9,900 nucleotides of DNA from Lysobacterales bacterium (GTDB lineage: Bacteria > Pseudomonadota > Gammaproteobacteria > Xanthomonadales > Xanthomonadaceae), in the NCBI GenBank assembly GCA_015655035.1, contig JAATFS010000191.1, positions 1 to 9,900 of the forward strand, written 5' to 3'. This document shows positions 5,517 to 9,900 of the stretch, in pieces. Made by a program: the position numbers and the translations under genes. The number at the start of each line of letters is the position of its first letter. Within the stretch, counting starts at the first letter, position 1. The notes below the pieces were generated by a model that made no database searches, had not been told where the DNA came from, and saw only the letters and a program-made list of their open reading frames with translations.

Positions 5517-6623
5517 ATGCTTTCGACCCGGTCCTTCATGCCCAAGTTCTCCTGCTTGCTCGTCTGTTGCCTGGTGGCGCTGGTGGGGTGTCGCCCCACG
5601 CCGTCGGTGGATGCCTCCGGGGTGGGCGGCGCGACCACGGCGCAGACCGCCGATGGCGACCACATGGTGTCCGTGGACATGCCGGAGGCGACGCCGGCCG
5701 CGCCCAGGCCGGTGCCCGCCGTCGATGCCGGCTGGGCCGAGGCGAAACTGGACCTGGGCCAGGCCTGGATCAGTTGCGCCACCGACTACACCGCCGAAGG
5801 CGGCGATGGCCAACTGCTGCCAGGCCTGGATCGCGACAGCCTCGAGACCGCGCTGGCCGCGTGTCGCGATGCGGGACTGCTGCGGGTGCGCTACGTCGGC
5901 AAGATCGACGCGGGCTTTGCCGAGCTGGTGCAGCGGCTGGCCACGGTGGCCGATGAGATGAAGCTGGCGCGCCGGATACTGGACCTGGACTCCAGCGGTG
6001 GCCAGGTCGAAGCCGCGATTCGCGCCGGCGACGTGATCGGTGAATCGAACTGGACGATCTGGGTGCGCGAAGGCTCGATCTGCCACAGCGCCTGCGTGTT
6101 CGTGCTCGCCGCTGGCGACAATCGCTTGATCGCCGGCAAGGTTGGCATCCACCGGATGATGCGGATCAGCTCCAAGGCGACCTCGCGTGCCGAACTCAAC
6201 CGCGAGTTGCAGCAGGTCTACAGCAACGTCAAGGATTATCTGGAGCGCAACGGTGTGGCGGTGGCCGCCGCCGACCTGATGATGACCGTGCCCAACCGCA
6301 GCCTGCGGCTGCTGACACCGGCCGAGTTGAAGGAATACGGCTTCGATGGCACCAACGCGGTCCAGGACGACCTGGAGCGTATCCGCCAGATGCGCAACTG
6401 CGGTGACGATTTCGTACGCCGCAAGGATGCCTTCCTTATCGCCTTCGACCAGCAATGCAAACGTGACGGTGCCGATCTGGAGACGGTCAATGCCTGTGGC
6501 CAGTCGCTGAAACAGCGCTTCGGCTTTCCCGATCCGGGATGTCCGGACGAGAGCCCGCTGGCGGAGAACGATTCTGCCGCATTGCTGCCGCCGACGACGG
6601 GCTCCAGCGCCTCGATACAGTGA
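5517..6623 (+). CDS. Lipoprotein with ClpP/crotonase-like serine hydrolase fold (COG3904-like)
   Basis: Predicted exported lipoprotein of 368 residues; function unknown. The signal peptide ends in lipobox LVGC (Cys25), so the mature protein is anchored to a membrane. A low-complexity linker (26-75) is followed by a ClpP-like core: LDLDSSGGQVEAA (155-167) with the GGxV oxyanion loop, ICHSACVFVLAAG (188-200) with candidate nucleophile Ser191 between Cys189 and Cys193, and GIHRM (210-214) with candidate His212. This layout recalls periplasmic COG3904-type proteins related to SppA/ClpP. The C-terminal region (290-345) has four cysteines (295, 314, 327, 342), perhaps disulfide-bonded. The start at 5517 has GGGG only 2 nt upstream; Met8 (5538) would also give a complete signal peptide. 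A weak -10-like TAGACT at 5505-5510 would place the start site at 5517. Protease activity is not shown by sequence alone. Confidence 0.8.
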   Translation: MLSTRSFMPKFSCLLVCCLVALVGCRPTPSVDASGVGGATTAQTADGDHMVSVDMPEATPAAPRPVPAVDAGWAEAKLDLGQAWISCATDYTAEGGDGQLLPGLDRDSLETALAACRDAGLLRVRYVGKIDAGFAELVQRLATVADEMKLARRILDLDSSGGQVEAAIRAGDVIGESNWTIWVREGSICHSACVFVLAAGDNRLIAGKVGIHRMMRISSKATSRAELNRELQQVYSNVKDYLERNGVAVAAADLMMTVPNRSLRLLTPAELKEYGFDGTNAVQDDLERIRQMRNCGDDFVRRKDAFLIAFDQQCKRDGADLETVNACGQSLKQRFGFPDPGCPDESPLAENDSAALLPPTTGSSASIQ

Positions 6624-6720
6624 GCGGTTTCTGCGGACCTGCCAAACCCTGAGCGAGGAGGGTATCGCCAAACCCGAAGGGCAACGCCGATGCTTGGGCG
6701 GCACGCTGGGATCAAGGGCG

Positions 6721-6933
6721 TTCCGACCGAGCCGGGACGGCGAGTCGGAAAATCCCGATAGCCCTTCAGGCGTCGGCTTGTGACGTTGCAGGAAAAGCGT
6801 TTTTCTTTGGTTTCTGTTTCCTTTGGCGCTTACCAAAAGGTTGAACCCGTCCGGGACAGCGAACGGAAGCCTTGGCTTTTATCGTCGGACCAGGCGCGAT
6901 GGCCGGCGAGTCAGATTCCGATAAAAGCGGCTT
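6721..6933. repeat. Repeat-rich intergenic element with nested inverted and direct repeats
   Basis: This occupies the non-coding stretch between 6624 and 6988. Features seen: inverted repeat TTCCGAC/GTCGGAA with inner CCG/CGG (6721-6750); hairpin GAAAA-GCGT-TTTTC (6792-6805); a T-rich tract at 6800-6828; and a long inverted repeat in which AAGCC plus GCTTTTATCG (6867-6871, 6875-6884) pairs with CGATAAAAGC plus GGCTT (6919-6933), 15 bp with a 3-nt bulge. Two modules recur: CCGGGACGGCGAGTCGGAA (6732-6750) versus CCGGGACAGCGAACGGAA (6851-6868), and GGCGAGTC-GGA-CCGATA forms at 6739-6760 and 6905-6923. From memory, similar T-rich and CCGGGACAGCG-type sequences recur between genes in xanthomonads, so a dispersed repeat family is likely but unproven. 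The part at 6624-6720 shows only the direct repeat GCCAAACCC. Confidence 0.6.
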
Positions 6934-6988
6934 CACAACGGCCGCACCGGTGCACGCCTATCGTTCGCCATCGACATGGGGGTGGGGA

Positions 6989-7237
6989 ATGCGAGGCAAA
7001 TCGAAAGGGGTCGTACTGGCCTACGTGCCGGCGGCAGCGGTAGCGCTGGCTGGGTTTGCGCTGGCCGAACTGCTGCGCTGGCTGGCGAAGGCCACGGCCC
7101 TGCATTGGCTGGCGACGCTGGGGGTATGGCTGAGCCTGCTGGCGATCATCGTGGCGACCGCATGCGCATTCTGGGTGAGCTGGCGCCTGCTGCGCCTGCG
7201 TACCCCGTTGGTGGTGCCACCGGCTGACGAAGCTTGA
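6989..7237 (+). CDS. Small two-helix membrane protein of unknown function
   Basis: An 82-residue protein not recognised as a named family. A short basic N-terminus (MRGKSKG) leads into helix 1 (about 8-28, VVLAYVPAAAVALAGFALAEL), a loop, and helix 2 (about 44-66). A basic patch (SWRLLRLR, 64-71) and a short tail end it, which suggests both termini face the cytoplasm. ATG 6989 was chosen because the hydrophobic protein begins there and because the longer open frame back to 6872 runs into the repeat element and is not protein-like. A purine-rich GGGGTGGGGA precedes the ATG very closely, so the ribosome site is imperfect. It may be transcribed alone or with the following exported protein. Confidence 0.55.
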   Translation: MRGKSKGVVLAYVPAAAVALAGFALAELLRWLAKATALHWLATLGVWLSLLAIIVATACAFWVSWRLLRLRTPLVVPPADEA

Positions 7238-7239
7238 CG

Positions 7240-7270
7240 CGCGAACGGGGCTTCAGCTCCCCGCAACGCG
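7240..7270 (+). terminator. Hairpin just after the small membrane protein gene
   Basis: CGCG and CGGGG (7240-7243, 7246-7250) pair with CCCCG and CGCG (7259-7263, 7267-7270) around an 8-nt loop, with small internal bulges. It begins 2 bp past the stop codon. No T-run follows, so it may be a weak terminator or an mRNA 3'-end stabiliser. Confidence 0.3.
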
Positions 7271-7334
7271 ATGGCGCGTTCTAAACTCACGGCCGATGGC
7301 CCGTCATTGAATCCTGCCTAGGAGCCGCTTGCTC

Positions 7335-7856
7335 ATGCGTCGAAACCTCGCGTTGTCTTCCGTGCTGCTGTCGCTTTTGACGGTGGCGCATGCTCAGCAG
7401 CCCACTCCGCCTCAACCGGCCAATGCTGCGACGCAACCGGGTCGGGCGCCTCCGGCATTGACGCCCGCGCAACAGGCGCAGCTGGCCAAGCAGAATGCCG
7501 AGATGGGCCAGGCCGCGACGCGGGTGGCGCAACTGGTCGATGCCAGTCAGGCCGGTTCGGTATGGGATGGCGCCTCCGTGGTGGCGAAGAAAGTCGTGAC
7601 GCGTGAAGCCTTCATCAAGCAGGTCGCGGCCGAGCGCGCGCGCTTGGGGGCGCTCGGCTCTCGCGGCCAGAGCTCGGTGACGCGAGTGAAATACGGACCC
7701 GGCGCGCAGGTGCCTGAAGGCCTGTACATCAACATCAGCTTCCCGACCAAGTTCGCCAACGCGCCGCAGCCGGTACGCGAGCTGGTGTCGTTCCGGCTGG
7801 ACGAGGACAAGGTGTGGCGGGTGTCGGGCTACAGCTTGCGTACGACGGTCCACTGA
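7335..7856 (+). CDS. Exported DUF4019-like protein
   Basis: Periplasmic protein of 173 residues, function unknown. A signal peptide covers 1-20 (MRRNLALSSVLLSLLTVAHA, cleavage before QQ). A Pro/Gln/Ala-rich linker (21-60) follows. The C-terminal domain (about 60-173) has the DUF4019 layout: GSVWDGAS (74-81), an Arg-rich helix, SSVTRVKYGPGAQVPEGLYI (113-132), FPTKFANA, and the closing WRVSGYSLR (161-169). ATG 7335 is favoured, with AGGAG at 7320-7324 (10-nt spacing); an upstream in-frame TTG at 7329 is a poorer choice. The stop lies 48 bp before the MAPEG gene, so co-transcription is possible. The domain call is from memory of the family pattern. Confidence 0.75.
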   Translation: MRRNLALSSVLLSLLTVAHAQQPTPPQPANAATQPGRAPPALTPAQQAQLAKQNAEMGQAATRVAQLVDASQAGSVWDGASVVAKKVVTREAFIKQVAAERARLGALGSRGQSSVTRVKYGPGAQVPEGLYINISFPTKFANAPQPVRELVSFRLDEDKVWRVSGYSLRTTVH

Positions 7857-7904
7857 TCGCTAACTGCGGCCGGTGGCCGCGCACTCGGCAAGACAAGAGG
7901 TGTC

Positions 7905-8303
7905 ATGGACATGAGCATAGAGATCCGCATGCTGGCCTGGGCCGTGGTGCTGGGCATCGCGCAGCTGCTGGTAGCGTCGGCTGGAATGACCGCCCAGCGC
8001 GGCAACAAGTGGAATGCCAGCGCGCGCGACGGCAATCCTGCTCCGCTCACTGGCGTGCCGGCCCGGCTGGAACGGGCGCTGCACAATTTTCTGGAAACCT
8101 TCCCGCTCTTCGCCGCCGTGGTGCTGGGGGTGGTGCTGACCCAGCGCCAGGATGCGCACACCGCGCTGGCCGTACAGCTCTACGCTTGGGCGCGGCTGCT
8201 CTACGTGCCGCTGTACGCGGCCGGCATCCCCTATGTCCGCAGCCTGGTATGGCTGGTGTCGATGGCGGGCATCGTGATGCTGGCATGGGCATTGTTGCGT
8301 TGA
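7905..8303 (+). CDS. MAPEG-family membrane protein
   Basis: Integral membrane protein of 132 residues in the MAPEG superfamily (membrane-associated eicosanoid and glutathione metabolism), whose eukaryotic members are glutathione-dependent transferases or peroxidases; bacterial members are mostly uncharacterised. Four helices are visible (about 8-28, 62-80, 86-105, 113-131). Family motifs are RALHNFLETFPLF (57-69) and RLLYVPLYAAGIPYVR (97-112). Length is normal. GAGG at 7897-7900 lies 4 nt before ATG 7905 and 10 nt before in-frame ATG 7911, so the protein may begin two residues later (MSIEIRML). It precedes an FNR box that appears to serve the next gene. Confidence 0.92.
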   Translation: MDMSIEIRMLAWAVVLGIAQLLVASAGMTAQRGNKWNASARDGNPAPLTGVPARLERALHNFLETFPLFAAVVLGVVLTQRQDAHTALAVQLYAWARLLYVPLYAAGIPYVRSLVWLVSMAGIVMLAWALLR

Positions 8304-8325
8304 GTCGAAGGACGGCGGCGCGAGG

Positions 8326-8367
8326 TTGATTGCGATCAATCTGCCTGCTGCAGCCCCGGCGTACACT
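8326..8367 (+). promoter_or_regulatory. FNR/Anr-dependent class II promoter of the UbiM-like gene
   Basis: TTGATTGCGATCAA (8326-8339) is a perfect match to the FNR/Anr consensus TTGATNNNNATCAA. A -10-like TACACT (4 of 6) lies at 8362-8367, which predicts a start site at 8374. The box centre is then at exactly -41.5, the class II activator position, and it replaces the -35 element, for which no good match exists. The gene starts at 8394 with AGGAG at 8384-8388. The box is seen directly; activation by low oxygen is inferred. Confidence 0.78.
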
Positions 8368-8393
8368 GGCGCCATGCCAGTACAGGAGCGCAG

Positions 8394-9584
8394 ATGAAGC
8401 GTGTCGATATCGCCGTGATCGGCGCCGGCCCGGTGGGGCTCTGTTTTGCGCGATCCCTGGCCGGCAGCGGCCTGTCGGTCGTATTGGTCGAGCAGTCGCC
8501 GCGCGAAAGCTTGGCCGATCCTGCCTTCGATGGTCGCGAGATCGCGTTGACGCATGCCTCGCGCGAGGTCATGGAACGGCTGGGAGTGTGGGCGCGGATT
8601 CCGGCGGAAGAGATCTCGCCGTTGCGCGACGCGCGGGTGATGAACGGTTCTTCCCCGTTCGCATTGACCTTTGCCGCCACCCAGGAGGGTCATGACGAAC
8701 TCGGTTGGCTGGTGCCCAACCAGCTGATCCGCCGGGCGGCGTGGCAGGCGGTACAGCAGCAGTCCGATCTGGGGGTGCTGGACGGTACGTCGTTGTCCTC
8801 GCTGCGCAGCACGGCCGGGGGCGTCGAGCTGATGTTGTCCAACGGCGAGGTGCTGGCGGCGCGGTTGCTGGTCGCCGCCGACAGCCGTTTTTCCAGCACG
8901 CGGCGTTTGCTCGGCATCGGCGCGCAGTTGCGCGACTTCGGCAGGACCATGCTGGTGTGCCGGATGCGGCATGAGCAGCCGCACCACCACGCCGCCTGGG
9001 AATGGTTCGGCTATGGCAAGACGCTGGCGTTGCTGCCGCTGCGCGGCGATCGGGCCGGGGCGGTGTTGACGCTGCCGCCGCGCCGGGTCCAAGCGCTGCT
9101 GGCGATGGACGAGGCCGCCTTCAGCGGCGCCATCACCGATTACTTCGAACATCGGCTGGGAGCGATGGTGCAGGACGGTAGCCGGCATGCCTACCCGCTG
9201 GTCGGCGTCTATGCCGAGCGCTTCGTCGCCCAGCGCAGCGCCTTGATCGGCGACGCCGCAGTGGGCATGCATCCAGTCACCGCGCATGGTTTCAATTTCG
9301 GCCTGCAAAGCCAGGCGCGCTTGTCCAGGGCCGTGCGTGAAGCGGCCGCGGCCGGGCGCGATGTCGGTGCCGACTCGCTATTGGCCGGCTACGAACGTGG
9401 CCATCGGCTGGCAACGCGGCCGCTGTACGAGGCGACCAACGTGGTTGCCGCGCTGTATACCGACGACCGGCTGCCGGCGCGGCTGCTGCGCAATACCGCG
9501 CTACGCGCCGCCCATCTGGTGACGCCGTTCCGCAAGGCGATCGCGTCGCACCTGACCCAGCGCGGCGCGGCCTGGGCTCGCTGA
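8394..9584 (+). CDS. ubiM: UbiH/COQ6-family flavin monooxygenase, probably ubiquinone hydroxylase UbiM
   Basis: FAD-dependent, oxygen-using aromatic hydroxylase of 396 residues for ubiquinone ring hydroxylation at the inner membrane. The Rossmann motif is IGAGPVGLCFARSL (9-22, GxGxxG at 10-15). Also visible are the conserved FDGREIALTHAS segment (45-56), the DG-like motif LVAADSR (159-165), and the second FAD motif LIGDAAVGMHPVTAHGFNFG (284-303). The DPAFDGREIALTH and SPLRDARVMNG wording resembles UbiM, a sporadically distributed hydroxylase of proteobacteria, more than UbiH or UbiF as I recall them. The start is fixed by AGGAG 5 nt before ATG. It appears monocistronic, with its own FNR-type promoter, and it converges on the S4-protein gene. 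Family is certain; the UbiM subgroup is probable, and UbiF- or UbiH-like position specificity cannot be read from sequence. Confidence 0.9.
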   Translation: MKRVDIAVIGAGPVGLCFARSLAGSGLSVVLVEQSPRESLADPAFDGREIALTHASREVMERLGVWARIPAEEISPLRDARVMNGSSPFALTFAATQEGHDELGWLVPNQLIRRAAWQAVQQQSDLGVLDGTSLSSLRSTAGGVELMLSNGEVLAARLLVAADSRFSSTRRLLGIGAQLRDFGRTMLVCRMRHEQPHHHAAWEWFGYGKTLALLPLRGDRAGAVLTLPPRRVQALLAMDEAAFSGAITDYFEHRLGAMVQDGSRHAYPLVGVYAERFVAQRSALIGDAAVGMHPVTAHGFNFGLQSQARLSRAVREAAAAGRDVGADSLLAGYERGHRLATRPLYEATNVVAALYTDDRLPARLLRNTALRAAHLVTPFRKAIASHLTQRGAAWAR

Positions 9585-9623
9585 CAGCGGTTCTTGGCGA
9601 ATCATCAGGTACTGGTGGGGACT

Positions 9624-9842
9624 CTAGCCCGCGATCACACGGATCTCCACATCGTTCAGGCGCACGATCTGGCCGGCGCGGATCTTGGCGGTCTTGCGCA
9701 GCTCCACCGCGCCATCGACGCTGACCGCGCCGCTGGCGACGATCGCCTTGCCCTGGCCGCCGCTGTCGGCGACGCCGGCGAGCTTGAGCAACTGGTTGAG
9801 CTCGACGTGTTCGCGGTCCAGTTCAAATTCTAGGGTTTGCAT
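9624..9842 (-). CDS. YbcJ-type RNA-binding S4 domain protein
   Basis: Small cytoplasmic protein of 72 residues made of one S4-like RNA-binding domain. Typical features are a short N-terminal segment (MQTLEFELD), helix VELNQLLKLAGVADSGGQGK (13-32) and the S4 core ASGAVSVDGAVELRKTAKIRAG (36-57, shown in E. coli YbcJ-like proteins as well), ending in RLNDVEIRVI. The GGQGK-ASG-VxVDG-xExRK pattern is diagnostic for this family. Its RNA target, probably rRNA or tRNA-like, is not known. A GGAG lies about 12 nt upstream of the ATG. The stop is 39 bp from the stop of the convergent UbiM-like gene, and no clear bidirectional terminator was found between them. Confidence 0.9.
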   Translation of the reverse strand: MQTLEFELDREHVELNQLLKLAGVADSGGQGKAIVASGAVSVDGAVELRKTAKIRAGQIVRLNDVEIRVIAG

Positions 9843-9877
9843 GAGGGGCGACTCCAGGAGGGAGGGCGATTATCCGC

Positions 9878-9900
9878 TCACTCGCGCCCGAAGCGGGCGA
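9878..9900 (-). CDS. Possible C-terminal tail of a gene entering from the right
   Basis: Read on the minus strand, the last bases give an open frame ending ARFGRE and then TGA at 9880-9878, 35 bp before the S4-protein start. The same bases form a GC-rich hairpin (CGCCCG/CGGGCG). Too short to identify; it could be non-coding. Confidence 0.2.

Noticed and set aside
5469..6836. 455-codon open frame antisense to the ClpP-fold lipoprotein gene
   Set aside because: Composition is His/Arg/Gln-rich without domain signals, and it mirrors the codon pattern of the sense gene. Long antisense frames are common in GC-rich genomes.
8365..8381. Inverted repeat ACTGGC-GCCAT-GCCAGT near the UbiM-like start
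   Set aside because: It overlaps the -10 element, so only half would be in the RNA, and six base pairs is weak evidence for a separate operator.
7860..9308. 482-codon open frame antisense to the MAPEG and UbiM-like genes
   Set aside because: It crosses two well-supported genes and their promoter, has no recognisable motif, and looks like a GC-skew shadow.

Overview
The window is high-GC, densely coding bacterial DNA. The proteins suggest a gammaproteobacterium of the Xanthomonadaceae (Xanthomonas, Stenotrophomonas or Lysobacter type). Clues are a THX-like ribosomal protein with a Lys/Ala tail, an NPP-type phosphodiesterase whose active-site residues line up with the structurally studied Xanthomonas enzyme, a UbiM-like flavin hydroxylase and an Ada-AlkA fusion. 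Genus is inferred from protein resemblance only. No RNA gene, CRISPR array, insertion sequence or phage gene was recognised.

Positions 1-1868 hold a probable zinc-acquisition module. A TonB-dependent receptor of the ZnuD type (minus strand, cut by the window edge) is divergent from a MerC-like four-helix membrane protein. The 158-bp gap between them carries two Zur-box-like palindromes, one near each start. The gene for the small ribosomal protein THX follows, ending in a strong intrinsic terminator. The 1920-2092 gap shows nothing convincing.

Positions 2093-5395 are read on the minus strand. They hold a lipoprotein nucleotide pyrophosphatase/phosphodiesterase with a strong promoter-like sequence that would give a leaderless mRNA, and an alkylation-repair operon. 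The operon's first gene is an Ada-sensor/AraC/AlkA fusion, and it overlaps an O6-alkylguanine-DNA alkyltransferase gene by 4 bp (ATGA).

Positions 5517-8303 are read on the plus strand. They hold a ClpP-fold (COG3904-like) lipoprotein, a repeat-rich 365-bp intergenic stretch with several inverted and direct repeats, a small two-helix membrane protein, an exported DUF4019-like protein and a MAPEG-family membrane protein.

Positions 8326-9900 hold a perfect FNR/Anr box. It sits exactly 41.5 bp upstream of the start site predicted from a -10 element, just before a UbiM-like ubiquinone hydroxylase gene. A YbcJ-type S4 RNA-binding protein gene converges on it from the minus strand.

Most of the window is ordinary housekeeping and stress-response content. 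The best leads are the paired Zur-like operators, the class II FNR arrangement in front of an oxygen-using hydroxylase, and the repeat block at 6721-6933. I saw no clear sign of a wholly new multi-gene system.
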